Part shown: positions 52,683-63,700 of the stretch, in pieces
Position numbering within the stretch: position 1 is the stretch's first letter
How the letters are laid out: every line of letters begins with the position of its first letter
Assembly (NCBI RefSeq): GCF_900112365.1
Contig: NZ_FOLQ01000016.1
Span: 62,001-126,000, forward strand
DNA length: 64,000 nt
DNA from: Spirosoma endophyticum
Lineage (GTDB): Bacteria > Bacteroidota > Bacteroidia > Cytophagales > Spirosomataceae
Direction: 5' to 3'
The notes under the pieces: model-generated
Database searches by the model: none
Seen by the model: only the letters and a program-made list of their open reading frames with translations
Told to the model about the DNA's origin: nothing
Position numbers and translations under genes: made by a program

Positions 52683-53291
52683 TTTTAAGCTTAACCAACA
52701 AAATATCACTTATATAAAGGCTATTATATAGGTTTTCGAATGCAAATTTGATACCGTGATACCACTCACCTAACAGCGTTGCCATCTTGCTACCGATTGA
52801 CGTCACATTTAGTATCTTAGCGGACTTCTAGAAGTGCATGTAGGGAATGTAAGATACATCAGATGCACAGCACTAAACGTTCATATCAATCTAATATTCT
52901 GCATCGCTGCCAGATAGAGTCCTCACCACCTTTCTCCACTTTTGACTATTCTTAGCTAACGTCACTGCGTGACGGGTCTGATGACTATGCAACAAAGCAT
53001 GTTAGCCTGTTAGAAAGTAAAAAGAGTTGTTTAAGTGAGAGTTTCAATTATTGTTTGGTGAAAACTCTGTGGTCGTAATGACGTTGATTGACAGATAAAA
53101 TGATATATAGCGACTACTGAATCATTGCTATATCACTACCCTAAATCCTGTTTATGAACAATTTTTGAAAGAGAAGAAGAAAATTTACCTTGACACTACA
53201 ATAATTAAAGAATATTCCATAATTTTGCAGTCCGAAAACAAGTTGCCAGTCTTTCATCAGGTAGCTCGTCAGGGTTCGGAAAAACAGTTAA
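52683..53291. other. Gene-poor interval between tuf and tRNA-Trp
   Basis: About 600 AT-rich bases with no credible open frame and no tRNA fold. Apart from the -7 element at 53220-53227 near its right end, I see only short direct and inverted repeats (for example CGTCACTGCGTGACG around 52960-52974). It may be spacer or decayed sequence. Confidence 0.5.
53220..53227 (+). promoter_or_regulatory. -7 element for the tRNA-Trp-secE-nusG-rpl operon
   Basis: TAATTTTG is identical to the -7 element of the tRNA-Tyr promoter. TTGACA occurs 24 bases upstream of it (53190-53195), longer than the usual 19-23 spacing. Transcription would start about 60 bases before tRNA-Trp. Confidence 0.6.
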
Positions 53292-53362
53292 ACGGGTGTA
53301 GTTCAAGGGTAGAATAGCGGTCTCCAAAACCGTTGATGGGAGTTCGAATCTCTCCACCCGTG
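53292..53362 (+). tRNA. tRNA-Trp (CCA)
   Basis: A 71-base tRNA. Acceptor ACGGGTG pairs with CACCCGT, with discriminator G at 53362, as expected for Trp. The anticodon stem GCGGT/ACCGT encloses CTCCAAA, reading CCA. The T stem contains one G-U pair. It lies 16 bases before secE, which is probably on the same transcript. Confidence 0.95.
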
Positions 53363-53378
53363 CAAATCCCTTACATAA

Positions 53379-53570
53379 ATGGACAAGTTTGTATCGTTTC
53401 TGAAAGCCTCTTGGGAGGAAGTTCAGCACAACGTGACTTGGCCTAAATTCAGCGATCTGCAATCCAGTTCAACGCTGGTACTTGTAGCATCGTTGATTTT
53501 TGCGCTATTGGTCGGGTTAATTGATTTAGTATTCGAGAACGGGCTGAATGCTTTTTATCAGTCATTCTAA
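53379..53570 (+). CDS. secE: Preprotein translocase subunit SecE
   Basis: A 63-residue membrane subunit that clamps SecY in the general secretion channel. The amphipathic N-terminal part (FLKASWEEVQHNVTWPKFSD) contains the conserved Glu-x(4)-V-x-WP pattern, followed by one membrane helix (TLVLVASLIFALLVGLIDLVF). It is the short, single-helix form typical of most bacteria other than E. coli. It begins 16 bases after tRNA-Trp and is followed by nusG. Confidence 0.95.
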   Translation: MDKFVSFLKASWEEVQHNVTWPKFSDLQSSSTLVLVASLIFALLVGLIDLVFENGLNAFYQSF

Positions 53571-53640
53571 TCTATGATTGAGATTGTGGACTTGAGATTA
53601 ATTAGAAGTCAGCAATTACAGGTCATAAATCTTTACCAAT

Positions 53641-54201
53641 ATGAGCGGCATACAGTGGTACGTCATTCGGGCGGTATCAGGGCAGGAGAAGAAGATCAAA
53701 TCCTACCTTGATAACGAAATTATCCGGCAGAAGTTAGACGAGGTTATTCCGCAGGTTTTGATCCCTGCGGAGAAGGTATACGAAATGCGCAACGGCAAGA
53801 AGCGTGTTCGGGAAAAATCATTTTTTCCTGGCTATATCCTGATTTCGGCTGATTTGGGTAATAACCGGGCACTCGACATGATCTTGAATATGCCGGGAGT
53901 ATTGGGCTTTTTAGGTAATGCCCAAGTGGGCACTACATCAAAAGTACCTGTCCCACTACGTCAGGCCGAAGTAAATCGGATTCTGGGTAAAGTGGAGGAG
54001 GAAGCTCAGGAAGTAATCAGCTCGACAGTTGCTTACATCCGGGGTGAAAATGTGAAAGTAGTTGATGGCCCATTTGGTGGTTTCATCGGCACCGTAGAAG
54101 AAGTATTCGACGACCGGAAGAAATTGAACGTCGTTGTGAAAATATTTGGCCGGAATACTCCGGTAGAACTCAGTTACGCACAAGTAGAGAAGGAGAATTG
54201 A
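53641..54201 (+). CDS. nusG: Transcription termination/antitermination factor NusG
   Basis: A 186-residue factor that binds RNA polymerase and couples it to Rho or to the ribosome. The NGN domain (about 1-115) starts MSGIQWYVIRAVSGQEKKIKS and includes EKSFFPGYILI. The C-terminal KOW domain (about 130-186) has GENVKVVDGPFGGFIGTVEEV. Length and motifs are normal; there is no long insert between NGN and KOW. It lies in the secE-nusG-rplK order. Confidence 0.97.
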   Translation: MSGIQWYVIRAVSGQEKKIKSYLDNEIIRQKLDEVIPQVLIPAEKVYEMRNGKKRVREKSFFPGYILISADLGNNRALDMILNMPGVLGFLGNAQVGTTSKVPVPLRQAEVNRILGKVEEEAQEVISSTVAYIRGENVKVVDGPFGGFIGTVEEVFDDRKKLNVVVKIFGRNTPVELSYAQVEKEN

Positions 54202-54353
54202 TCGCAAATCAGTTATCCGTGGTCCGGCGTTCTATGCTTCCCTCAGAGAATGACCGCCCAAAACAAGTTGATTTGCTGCGAAAGGCGTGCGGATTGGTTA
54301 TGTGACTAACCGATAGGAAACCGTAAGCAGGAAATCGTAACTCAATTACCACA
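54202..54353 (+). promoter_or_regulatory. rplK leader region
   Basis: The 152 bases between nusG and rplK are long for this operon. GCAAATCA (from 54204) can pair with TGATTTGC (near 54269), and GGTTA-TGTGAC-TAACC forms a hairpin near 54296-54311. In other bacteria the L11-L1 message is repressed by ribosomal protein L1 binding its leader, so this may be an autoregulatory site. I cannot match a defined L1-binding motif by eye. Confidence 0.3.
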
Positions 54354-54797
54354 ATGGCAAAAGAAGTAGGTGGCTACGTAAAGCTGCAAGTCAAAGGCGG
54401 GCAAGCCAACCCCTCACCTCCGATTGGTCCGGCGCTGGGTTCCAAGGGTTTGAATATCATGGAATTCTGCAAGCAGTTCAACGGTCGGACACAGGACAAA
54501 GTGGGTACGGTGTTGCCAGTATTGATTACGTATTACAAGGACAAGTCCTTTGATTTCGTTATCAAAACCCCGCCGGCTCCAATTCTGCTGCTGGAAGCGG
54601 CTAAGCTGAAAGGCGGATCTGCTCAACCAAACCGTAACAAAGTTGGCTCAGTATCGTGGGATCAAATTCGGACCATCGCAGAAACAAAGATGCCCGATTT
54701 GAACGCCTTCACAGTCGAGTCAGCAATGAAACAGGTGGCCGGTACGGCTCGCAGTATGGGTATCACGGTGACGGGCACTGCGCCCTTCGAGAACTAA
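54354..54797 (+). CDS. rplK: 50S ribosomal protein L11
   Basis: A 147-residue protein of the GTPase-associated centre that binds 23S rRNA. It has the N-terminal proline-rich segment [35 protein letters not shown], and the rRNA-binding C-terminal domain with [19 protein letters not shown] and [10 protein letters not shown]. It starts [12 protein letters not shown]. It leads the rplKAJL group and is 25 bases before rplA. Confidence 0.98.
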   Translation: MAKEVGGYVKLQVKGGQANPSPPIGPALGSKGLNIMEFCKQFNGRTQDKVGTVLPVLITYYKDKSFDFVIKTPPAPILLLEAAKLKGGSAQPNRNKVGSVSWDQIRTIAETKMPDLNAFTVESAMKQVAGTARSMGITVTGTAPFEN

Positions 54798-54822
54798 TAG
54801 ACTTGCCGAAGCAAACACAGAG

Positions 54823-55521
54823 ATGGCTAAGTTAACGAAAAAACAAAAGGAAGCTCAATCGAAATACGACGCTGCCAAAGAATACTCGCTGCAACAAGCG
54901 GCTGAGATTCTGAAGGAGATTTCGTATACGAAATTCGACGCTTCCGTGGATATTGACGTTCGGTTAGGCGTTGATCCGCGTAAAGCCGACCAAATGGTTC
55001 GTGGCGTTGCTACGTTGCCACATGGTACGGGTAAAACGGTTCGCGTTCTGGTGCTCTGCACCCCGGACAAGGAGAACGATGCGAAAGAAGCGGGTGCTGA
55101 TTTCGTGGGTCTGGACGATTACATCCAAAAGATCGAACAAGGCTGGACGGACGTCGACGTGATTATTACGATGCCGAGCGTCATGGCTAAAGTTGGTCGA
55201 TTGGGTAAAGTCTTGGGTCCACGCGGTTTGATGCCAAATCCGAAATCGGGTACGGTTACTCCCGACGTAGCAAAAGCTGTTCGCGAGGTGAAAGCCGGTA
55301 AAATCGACTTTAAAGTCGACAAGCAGGGCGCCATTCACACCAGTATTGGTAAGGTATCGTTTACGCCAGAAAAACTGGCCGAAAACGCGCAGGAAATCAT
55401 GGCCACATTAATGCGTTTGAAGCCTTCATCGGCTAAAGGTACGTATGTGAAAACGATCAGCCTGTCGAGCACGATGAGTCCGGGAGTAACGATTGATAAA
55501 GGCACAGTAGCCGGAATTTAA
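54823..55521 (+). CDS. rplA: 50S ribosomal protein L1
   Basis: A 232-residue protein forming the mobile L1 stalk that moves deacylated tRNA out of the E site, and a translational repressor of its own message in other bacteria. It shows the conserved [18 protein letters not shown] and [11 protein letters not shown] near the N-terminus, [20 protein letters not shown] in the middle, and the C-terminal [11 protein letters not shown]. It is complete and ends 3 bases before rplJ. Confidence 0.98.
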   Translation: MAKLTKKQKEAQSKYDAAKEYSLQQAAEILKEISYTKFDASVDIDVRLGVDPRKADQMVRGVATLPHGTGKTVRVLVLCTPDKENDAKEAGADFVGLDDYIQKIEQGWTDVDVIITMPSVMAKVGRLGKVLGPRGLMPNPKSGTVTPDVAKAVREVKAGKIDFKVDKQGAIHTSIGKVSFTPEKLAENAQEIMATLMRLKPSSAKGTYVKTISLSSTMSPGVTIDKGTVAGI

Positions 55522-55524
55522 GCC

Positions 55525-56058
55525 ATGAAGCGCGAGGACAAAGGAGCAATTATTGAGGAATTGACTGAAAAGTTTCAGTCGACTCCCTTCTTCTACATCA
55601 CGGAAGCCAATGGCATGACGGTTGCTGAAACCAACAATCTCCGTCGGATGTGTTTTGACCGGGGTATTGAGTACAAAGTGGTGAAAAATTCGTTCATCAA
55701 AAAAGCACTCGAACCTCTTGATACGGATTATACGCCGTTCAACGATACGGTGCTGCATGGTCAGTCAGCGGTGATGTTTCACCCTGATAATGGCAAGGCA
55801 CCAGCAAAGCTTATTAAGGAATTTCGTAGAACGAGTGACAAGCTGCAATTAAAAGCTGCGTCGATCGACTACAGCCTATTTATTGGCGCTGACCAACTTG
55901 ACACGCTCATCGCACTGAAGAGCAAGGAAGAGTTGATTGGCGAAATCATCGGTCTGTTGCAGTCTCCTGCCAAAAACGTCATCTCGGCGTTGCAAGGTGG
56001 TGGCAACAAATTGGCCGGTATCCTCAAAACGCTGTCGGAGCGCGAGGAAGCAGCCTAA
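55525..56058 (+). CDS. rplJ: 50S ribosomal protein L10
   Basis: A 177-residue protein that forms the base of the L7/L12 stalk. The rRNA-binding N-terminal domain has MKREDKGAIIEELTEKFQ, FFYITEANGMTVAETNNLR and GIEYKVVKNSFIKKAL. The C-terminal helix that binds L12 dimers is GIL-KTLSEREEA. It begins 3 bases after rplA, so translation is probably coupled. There is no room for a separate L10 leader. Confidence 0.97.
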   Translation: MKREDKGAIIEELTEKFQSTPFFYITEANGMTVAETNNLRRMCFDRGIEYKVVKNSFIKKALEPLDTDYTPFNDTVLHGQSAVMFHPDNGKAPAKLIKEFRRTSDKLQLKAASIDYSLFIGADQLDTLIALKSKEELIGEIIGLLQSPAKNVISALQGGGNKLAGILKTLSEREEAA

Positions 56059-56115
56059 TTTTTCCGGCATCTATTTTTCAATATTGTATCACAATCAAAT
56101 TAAGAAAATACTACA

Positions 56116-56499
56116 ATGGCAGATTTGAAAGCGTTCGCGGAGCAGCTTGTAAGCCTGACAGTTAAAGAAGTTAACGAGCTAGCTACCATCCTGAAGGATG
56201 AGTACGGTATCGAGCCAGCTGCTGCTGCTCCAGTAATGGTAGCTGGTGGTGGTGCAGGTGCTGATGCTCCGGCTGCTGTCGCTGAGAAAACGTCGTTCGA
56301 CGTTGTTCTGAAAGCGGCTGGTGCTGCTAAACTAGCCGTCGTTAAACTGGTTAAAGATCTGACAGGTCTGGGTCTGAAAGAAGCCAAAGAATTGGTTGAT
56401 ACAGCACCGAAACCAGTAAAAGAAGGCGTAAGCAAAGATGAAGCTGAAGCTTTACGTAAGCAGCTTGAAGAAGCGGGTGCTGAAGTAGAAGTTAAGTAA
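56116..56499 (+). CDS. rplL: 50S ribosomal protein L7/L12
   Basis: A 127-residue stalk protein that recruits and stimulates translation GTPases. The N-terminal dimerisation helix ([20 protein letters not shown]), an Ala/Gly-rich hinge ([18 protein letters not shown]) and the C-terminal factor-binding domain ([20 protein letters not shown] and [17 protein letters not shown]) are all present. The acidic Ala-rich composition and Ala/Val codon repeats in the DNA reflect the hinge. It is followed by a terminator-like hairpin before rpoB. Confidence 0.98.
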   Translation: MADLKAFAEQLVSLTVKEVNELATILKDEYGIEPAAAAPVMVAGGGAGADAPAAVAEKTSFDVVLKAAGAAKLAVVKLVKDLTGLGLKEAKELVDTAPKPVKEGVSKDEAEALRKQLEEAGAEVEVK

Positions 56500-56537
56500 G
56501 CCGATAGCTCTTTCGCATATCACTCCAGATAGGGGAG

Positions 56538-56560
56538 GCCAGACCGACGTCTGGTCTTTT
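56538..56560 (+). terminator. Attenuator-like hairpin between rplL and rpoB
   Basis: CCAGAC (56539-56544) pairs with GTCTGG (56549-56554), followed by TCTTTTCC. A second weaker hairpin (TTTGTCT ... AGACAAA, about 56574-56601) lies next. Partial termination at this spot, giving more L12 than beta subunit, is established for E. coli; the same role here is inferred from position. Confidence 0.55.
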
Positions 56561-56749
56561 CCTGTTTGGAGACTTTTTGTCTAAGCTCTTGCAAAAGACA
56601 AACTTATTTATATTGCATTATGTTGTCTATTTACGCCCCTTGGGTCGGGTGACACCCGGGGTCTCAATAGCCGCTTAGTCCGAGTGCCGTGGCAAATCTT
56701 CGCAACGCACTCATTGAGAATCGGTTACGCAACTAAACGAAGCACAATC

Positions 56750-59700
56750 TTGGCTACAAACGCGAAAATCAGTACGCGCAAAAATTTTGCGACGATTCAG
56801 CCAGTGATTGGGTATCCAGACTTTTTGGATATTCAAGTTAAATCTTTCAAAGACTTTTTTCAACTGGATACGCCGTCTAACCAACGGTCGGAAGAAGGGT
56901 TGTTCAAGGTTTTTCAGGAAAATTTTCCTATTTCAGACTCCCGCGAAAATTTCAAGCTGGAGTTCATTGATTACTCGGTCGATCCACCGAAGTACTCAGT
57001 CGATGAATCGATCGACCGGGGACTGACGTATTCGGTCCCTTTGAAAGCTAAACTGCGCCTATCGAACAATGATCCTGATAATGAGGATTTCGAAACGATT
57101 GAGCAGGAAGTGTTCTTAGGCAACATTCCGTATATGACTGAGAAAGGCTCGTTCGTCATTAACGGGGCGGAGCGGGTGATTGTTTCTCAATTACACCGTT
57201 CGCCGGGTGTGTTCTTCTCCATGAGTAAGCACACTAACGGAACGAAACTTTACTCAGCTCGGATTATTCCGTTCAAAGGGTCTTGGATTGAGTTCTCGAC
57301 GGACGTAAACAATGTCATGTATGCATATATCGACCGGAAAAAGAAATTCCCGGTGACTACGCTGCTACGTGCCATTGGCTTTGGTTCGGATAAAGACATC
57401 TTGGATCTGTTCGGTCTATCGGAAGAAGTACCCGCAACGCCTGCCAACCTGAAAAAGGCTATTGGCCGTCGATTAGCTGCTCGGGTATTACGTACCTGGA
57501 CAGAGGATTTTGTGGATGAAGATACCGGTGAAGTTGTATCGATTAGTCGGAACGAAGTCCTTTTGGAGCGTGATTCGGCTATCTCGGCAGACGACATTGA
57601 TGTCATTACGGAATCGGGTCAGAAATCGGTCATCCTGCACAAGGAGGACATGAACATGGCCGATTACAACATTATTTATAATACGCTGCAAAAAGATAGC
57701 TCCAACTCTGAAAAAGAGGCTGTGGAGCAAATCTATCGCCAGCTACGTAATGCCGATGCGCCAGATGAACAAACAGCTCGTGAAATTATTCAGAGTCTGT
57801 TTTTCTCGGATAAGCGGTATGACCTTGGGGATGTAGGCCGTTACCGGATCAACAAAAAACTCGGCCTTGACATTTCGTCGGACATGAAGGTATTAACCAC
57901 AGAAGACATTGTGTCGATTGTGAAATACCTGATTGGCCTGATTAACTCGAAAGCCGTTGTTGATGATATTGACCACTTAAGTAACCGGCGTGTTCGGACT
58001 GTAGGTGAGCAATTGTACGCTCAATTCGGTGTTGGTCTGGCCCGTATGGCGCGGACGATTAAAGAACGGATGAACGTTCGGGACAACGAGGATTTCAAAC
58101 CTGTTGACCTGATCAACGCCCGTACGCTGTCGTCAGTAATCAATTCGTTCTTCGGTACGAACCAGTTATCGCAGTTCATGGACCAGACTAATCCGCTGGC
58201 TGAAGTGACGCATAAGCGTCGGATGTCAGCGCTGGGACCAGGTGGTCTATCACGCGAACGGGCTGGTTTTGAAGTTCGTGACGTACACTATACGCACTAC
58301 GGTCGTCTGTGTACCATTGAAACGCCGGAAGGACCGAACATCGGACTGATTTCATCGCTTTGCGTTTATGCTAAAATCAATAGCATGGGCTTCATTGAAA
58401 CACCGTATCGGATTATCGAAAACGGTAAAGTATCGATGGATAAGCCAGTGATGTATTTGACGGCTGAAGAAGAAGATACACACTATATCGCTCAGGCGAA
58501 CGCAGGCATCGACAAAAAAGGAAACTTCACGGTTGATCGCCTGAAAGCTCGTTTTGAAGGTGACTTCCCAATCGCTGATCCGCAGAACGTAACGTTCATG
58601 GATATTGCTGCCAACCAAATTGTGTCGGTAGCCGCGTCCATGATTCCGTTCCTTGAGCACGACGATGCTAACCGGGCCTTGATGGGTTCGAACATGCAAC
58701 GTCAGGCAGTGCCGCTGCTACGTCCCGAGGCTCCAATTGTGGGTACGGGTCTGGAAGGCCGTGTCGCTGTTGACTCGCGGACGCTCGTAATTGCCGAAGC
58801 GGACGGTGTTGTCGAATTTGTTGATTCAACCAAAATTGTTGTTCGCTATAGTCTCGAAGAAGATCAGCTTGCCACTACGTTTGATGAAGATCGAAAGACC
58901 TACAAACTGATTAAATTCCGCCGTACCAACCAGGATACATGCATCAACATCAAGCCAACCGTGCTGAAAGGCCAGAAGGTAAAGAAAGGTGATGTGTTGT
59001 GCGAAGGGTATGCAACGCAGGCGGGTGAACTAGCTTTAGGTCGGAATATGAAGGTTGCCTTCATGCCCTGGCAGGGATATAACTTTGAGGATGCTATCGT
59101 GATTTCGGAGCGTGTTGTACGCGAAGATATTTTCACGTCGATTCACATCGAAGAGTTTGAACTGGAAGTACGTGATACGAAACGGGGAGAAGAAGAATTA
59201 ACGTCTGAAATCCCGAACGTGAGCGAAGAAACCGTTCGCAATCTTGATGAAAGCGGTATCGTTCGTGTTGGTACGGAAGTAAAAGAAGGTGATATTCTGA
59301 TCGGTAAGATTACGCCAAAAGGTGAAAGCGATCCGACACCGGAAGAAAAACTTCTCCGAGCCATCTTCGGTGATAAAGCGGGTGATGTGAAGGATGCGTC
59401 CAAGAAAGCACCACCGTCTTTGAAAGGCGTTGTGATTGATACCAAGTTGTTTGCGCGTCCGGCCAAAGAAGACCGGGGTAAGCACAAAGACGAAGTTAAG
59501 GCACTGATGAAGAAGTACGGCCGTGAGCTGAACGACTTCCGCGCCCGGATGATTGAAAAAATCGTGCCATTGCTAGATGGTAAAACGAGCGCAGGTGTCA
59601 AGCATAAATTTGGTGACGAGCTTGTTAGTAAGGGGGTGAAGTTTAGCCGTAAGAACATTATGGAAAACTTGTTCCCAGACCGCAATGCTTATCGGGATGA

Positions 59701-60619
59701 AAGCAGCTATGCTGTTCCGGAAGAAGCTAACTTATTGTCAGATGTAATTCTGGAAGGCTGGACGGACGACGATAAATTGAATCAGATGGTTGTTGCTTTG
59801 GTGAAAAACTACAACAATCGTCGGAGCGAAATCACAGGTAAGTTCAAGCGTGAACGGTTCACACTTGAAGTTGGTGATGAACTCCCAGCAGGTATCGTCA
59901 AATTGGCTAAAGTTTATATCGCCAAAAAGCGTAAGCTGAAGGTAGGGGATAAGATGGCCGGTCGTCACGGAAACAAAGGGGTTGTTGCTCGGATTGTTCG
60001 CGATGAAGACATGCCGTTCCTTGAAGATGGAACGAAAGTGGATATCGTCTTGAATCCGCTTGGCGTACCTTCCCGAATGAACCTGGGTCAGATTTATGAA
60101 ACTGTACTGGCGTGGGCTGGTCAGAAACTTAACCGTAAGTACGCTACGCCGATTTTCGACGGGGCAACAGAACAGCAGGTTGCCGATGAACTGGACGAGG
60201 CAGGTTTGCCTTCATTCGGGCGGACGTACCTCTACAATGGACTGACGGGTGAGCGTTTCGATCAACCTGTAACGGTGGGGATCATTTACATGCTTAAACT
60301 CGGTCACTTAGTGGACGATAAGATGCACGCCCGTTCGATTGGACCTTACTCGCTCATCACGCAGCAACCGCTGGGTGGTAAAGCACAGTTCGGTGGTCAG
60401 CGATTTGGTGAGATGGAAGTGTGGGCGTTGGAAGCTTTTGGTGCTGCCAACATCCTGCAGGAAATTCTTACCGTGAAATCAGATGACGTGGTCGGCCGTG
60501 CGAAAGCATACGAAGCTATCGTGAAAGGTGAAAACCTGCCGAAGCCGAATATTCCTGAGTCATTCAACGTACTTGTTCACGAGTTACGTGGTCTGGCCCT
60601 TGAAATTACATTAGAGTAA
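56750..60619 (+). CDS. rpoB: DNA-directed RNA polymerase subunit beta
   Basis: A 1289-residue catalytic subunit. I place the start at the TTG at 56750, which gives the usual Bacteroidota N-terminus (M)[16 protein letters not shown]; a GTG at 56684 would add 22 residues not seen in the family. The rifampicin region reads [20 protein letters not shown] and [18 protein letters not shown], with the Asp, His and Ser that mark a drug-sensitive wild type. The beta-lobe and flap are complete, as are the active-site lysine motifs ([15 protein letters not shown]) and the C-terminal clamp contact [17 protein letters not shown]. It is 130 bases upstream of rpoC start, counted across the gap repeat. Confidence 0.96.
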   Translation: MATNAKISTRKNFATIQPVIGYPDFLDIQVKSFKDFFQLDTPSNQRSEEGLFKVFQENFPISDSRENFKLEFIDYSVDPPKYSVDESIDRGLTYSVPLKAKLRLSNNDPDNEDFETIEQEVFLGNIPYMTEKGSFVINGAERVIVSQLHRSPGVFFSMSKHTNGTKLYSARIIPFKGSWIEFSTDVNNVMYAYIDRKKKFPVTTLLRAIGFGSDKDILDLFGLSEEVPATPANLKKAIGRRLAARVLRTWTEDFVDEDTGEVVSISRNEVLLERDSAISADDIDVITESGQKSVILHKEDMNMADYNIIYNTLQKDSSNSEKEAVEQIYRQLRNADAPDEQTAREIIQSLFFSDKRYDLGDVGRYRINKKLGLDISSDMKVLTTEDIVSIVKYLIGLINSKAVVDDIDHLSNRRVRTVGEQLYAQFGVGLARMARTIKERMNVRDNEDFKPVDLINARTLSSVINSFFGTNQLSQFMDQTNPLAEVTHKRRMSALGPGGLSRERAGFEVRDVHYTHYGRLCTIETPEGPNIGLISSLCVYAKINSMGFIETPYRIIENGKVSMDKPVMYLTAEEEDTHYIAQANAGIDKKGNFTVDRLKARFEGDFPIADPQNVTFMDIAANQIVSVAASMIPFLEHDDANRALMGSNMQRQAVPLLRPEAPIVGTGLEGRVAVDSRTLVIAEADGVVEFVDSTKIVVRYSLEEDQLATTFDEDRKTYKLIKFRRTNQDTCINIKPTVLKGQKVKKGDVLCEGYATQAGELALGRNMKVAFMPWQGYNFEDAIVISERVVREDIFTSIHIEEFELEVRDTKRGEEELTSEIPNVSEETVRNLDESGIVRVGTEVKEGDILIGKITPKGESDPTPEEKLLRAIFGDKAGDVKDASKKAPPSLKGVVIDTKLFARPAKEDRGKHKDEVKALMKKYGRELNDFRARMIEKIVPLLDGKTSAGVKHKFGDELVSKGVKFSRKNIMENLFPDRNAYRDESSYAVPEEANLLSDVILEGWTDDDKLNQMVVALVKNYNNRRSEITGKFKRERFTLEVGDELPAGIVKLAKVYIAKKRKLKVGDKMAGRHGNKGVVARIVRDEDMPFLEDGTKVDIVLNPLGVPSRMNLGQIYETVLAWAGQKLNRKYATPIFDGATEQQVADELDEAGLPSFGRTYLYNGLTGERFDQPVTVGIIYMLKLGHLVDDKMHARSIGPYSLITQQPLGGKAQFGGQRFGEMEVWALEAFGAANILQEILTVKSDDVVGRAKAYEAIVKGENLPKPNIPESFNVLVHELRGLALEITLE

Positions 60620-60621
60620 CT

Positions 60622-60694
60622 AGTTGATAGTCATCGGTCGATAGTTATCAGCAGCGTAAGCCACTGAAGACTATTGACTGATGACTAACGACTC
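60622..60694. repeat. Intergenic imperfect palindrome, GACT family (copy C)
   Basis: Fills most of the gap between rpoB and rpoC. Left arm AGTTGATAGTCATCGGTCGA and right arm GACTATTGACTGATGACTA then ACGACT are imperfect reverse complements. Bases 60667-60687 are identical to 51050-51070, and the match continues to 28 of 29. Confidence 0.7.
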
Positions 60695-60718
60695 TTTCAA
60701 ACCTATAATCTCCAACCA

Positions 60719-63700
60719 ATGTCGTTCAAAAAGAACAAGAAACTCAACAGCGACTTCCAGAGCGTGACCATCAGCCTGGCATCGCCGGAGTCTATTTTGG
60801 AGAGTTCCTACGGCGAAGTGACACAGCCGGAGACAATCAATTACCGGACCTACAAACCCGAGATGGGTGGCTTGTTCTGCGAGCGCATCTTCGGGCCCGT
60901 AAAGGACTGGGAGTGTCACTGCGGCAAGTATAAGCGGATACGCTATAAAGGCATTATCTGTGACCGCTGCGGTGTGGAAGTAACCGAGAAAAAGGTGCGC
61001 CGGGAGCGTATGGGCCACATCGAACTGGTGGTGCCTGTTGCGCATATCTGGTATTTCCGCAGTCTGCCAAATAAAATTGGTTATCTGCTTGGTCTTTCGA
61101 CGAAGAAACTTGATCAGGTTATTTACTACGAACGCTACGTAGTTGTTCAGCCAGGCGTTAAAGCCGAAGATGGTATCAACCAACTCGACTTCCTCACAGA
61201 AGACGAGTACCTGGACATTATCGACAAACTGCCGAGCAGCAACCAGCACCTCGACGACAAGGACCCGAACAAATTCATCGCGAAGATGGGGGCCGACGCG
61301 TTAGAGATGCTGTTGTCGCGCGTTCAACTGGATGAGTTGTCGTATTCACTACGTCACTCAGCCGCTACGGATACGTCGCAGCAACGCAAAGCAGAAGCGT
61401 TAAAGCGTCTGAAAGTAGTTGAAGCGTTCCGCGAAGCGAACGGTCGTATTGAAAACCGTCCTGAATGGATGGTGATCAAAATGGTGCCGGTAATTCCGCC
61501 CGAACTGCGTCCGCTTGTCCCTCTGGATGGTGGCCGGTTTGCTACGTCTGATTTGAATGACCTGTATCGTCGGGTTATCATTCGGAACAACCGTCTGAAA
61601 CGGCTTATCGAAATCAAGGCGCCTGAAGTAATTCTCCGGAATGAAAAACGGATGTTGCAGGAAGCTGTCGATTCGCTGTTCGACAACTCACGTAAGGTAA
61701 ACGCCGTTCGTTCGGAAGGTAACCGTGCGCTGAAGTCGTTGTCAGACATGTTGAAAGGTAAGCAAGGTCGTTTCCGTCAGAACCTGCTCGGTAAGCGTGT
61801 TGACTATTCAGGTCGTTCGGTTATCGTCGTTGGTCCTGAATTGAAACTTCACGAGTGCGGTCTTCCGAAAGACATGGCGGCTGAATTATTCAAGCCGTTC
61901 GTTATCCGGAAGCTCATTGAGCGGGGTATCGTTAAAACGGTGAAATCGGCTAAGAAAATCGTTGATCGGAAAGATCCTGTTATCTGGGACATTCTGGAAA
62001 ACGTTTTGAAAGGTCACCCTGTACTGCTGAACCGGGCTCCAACTTTGCACCGGTTAGGTATCCAGGCGTTCCAGCCGAAACTTATTGAAGGTAAAGCTAT
62101 TCAGCTTCACCCACTCGTTTGTACCGCTTTCAATGCTGACTTTGACGGTGACCAGATGGCTGTTCACGTACCACTGGGACAGGAAGCTGTTCTGGAGGCA
62201 TCGTTGCTCATGCTGGCCTCGCACAATATCCTGAACCCTGCCAACGGTGCACCGATTACGGTACCATCGCAGGACATGGTATTGGGTCTATACTACGTAA
62301 CGAAAGGTCGTAAGAGCATTCCTGAGTACCCAATTGCGGGTGAAGGCATGACGTTCTACGGGACTGAAGAAGTTATTATTGGTATCAACGAAGGCAAAGT
62401 TTCCAAGCACGCCAATATCAAGTGCCGGGTGCGCCTTCGGGACGAAAGTGGTGAGTTGGTCTATAAAGTAATTGACACCGTAGCGGGTCGATTGTTGTTC
62501 AACCAGGCTGTTCCGGAAGAAGTTGGTTACATTAATGAACTGCTGACCAAGAAAAAGCTGCAACAAATTATTGCGCTTATCTTCAAAATTTCGGGTGGTG
62601 CCCGGACGGCTCAGTTCCTTGACGAAATTAAGGAACTTGGGTTCCAGATGGCGTTTAAGGGCGGTCTATCTATCGGTTTGAGCGACGTAATGATTCCTGA
62701 AGCAAAACAGGGACTTGTTGACGAAGCTAAAACTGAAGTGCAGGCTGTTTGGGATAACTACCTAATGGGTCTGATTACGGAAAACGAACGTTATAACCAG
62801 GTTATTGACATCTGGACACGTGTTAACTCCCGTCTAACTGAGACGCTGATGAAGCAACTCGAAGCAGATCAGGGTGGTTTTAACTCGATCTATATGATGA
62901 TGCACTCGGGCGCCCGTGGTTCCCGTGAGCAGATTCGTCAGTTGGGTGGTATGCGTGGTCTGATGGCTAAACCGCAGAAAAACCTGCAAGGCTCTGTCGG
63001 TGAGATTATTGAAAACCCAATCCTGTCGAACTTCAAAGAAGGTCTTGACGTATTGGAGTACTTTATCTCAACCCACGGTGCTCGGAAAGGTCTGGCTGAT
63101 ACGGCTCTGAAAACAGCCGATGCTGGTTACCTGACCCGTCGTCTGCATGACGTAGCACAGGATGTTATTATCAGTGAAGATGATTGCGGCACACTACGTG
63201 GTCTGCAGGTATCGGCATTGAAAGATAACGAAGATATCGTTGAGCCACTTTCGGAACGTATCTTGGGCCGGACAACGGTTCATGATGTCTACGATCCGTT
63301 AACGAAAGAATTGATCGTTGCTTCTGGTGAATTAGTAACCGAAGAAGTAGCGGCCCATATTGACGAAACCAGCATTGAAACGGTCGAAATCCGGTCGGTA
63401 TTGACATGCGAATCGCGTCAGGGTGTGTGTGCCAAATGCTATGGTCGTAACCTGGCATCGGGCCGCATGGTCGACATCGGCGAAGCAGTAGGCGTAATTG
63501 CCTCGCAATCAATTGGTGAGCCAGGTACACAGTTAACGCTGCGTACTTTCCACGTGGGTGGTACAGCTTCCAACATTGCGGTTGATGCGTCGATCAAAGC
63601 GAAATTCGATGGTCTGATCGAGCTTGAAGAAATGCGGACGGTTGATTCAGAAGATGCTGAAGGTAATCCGTTGACGATTGTTATGGGTCGCTCGGGCGAA

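Noticed and set aside
52683-53219. Hidden RNA gene between tuf and tRNA-Trp
   Set aside because: I looked for tRNA folds, a terminator and conserved RNA cores (6S, SRP, tmRNA) and found none that I could support.
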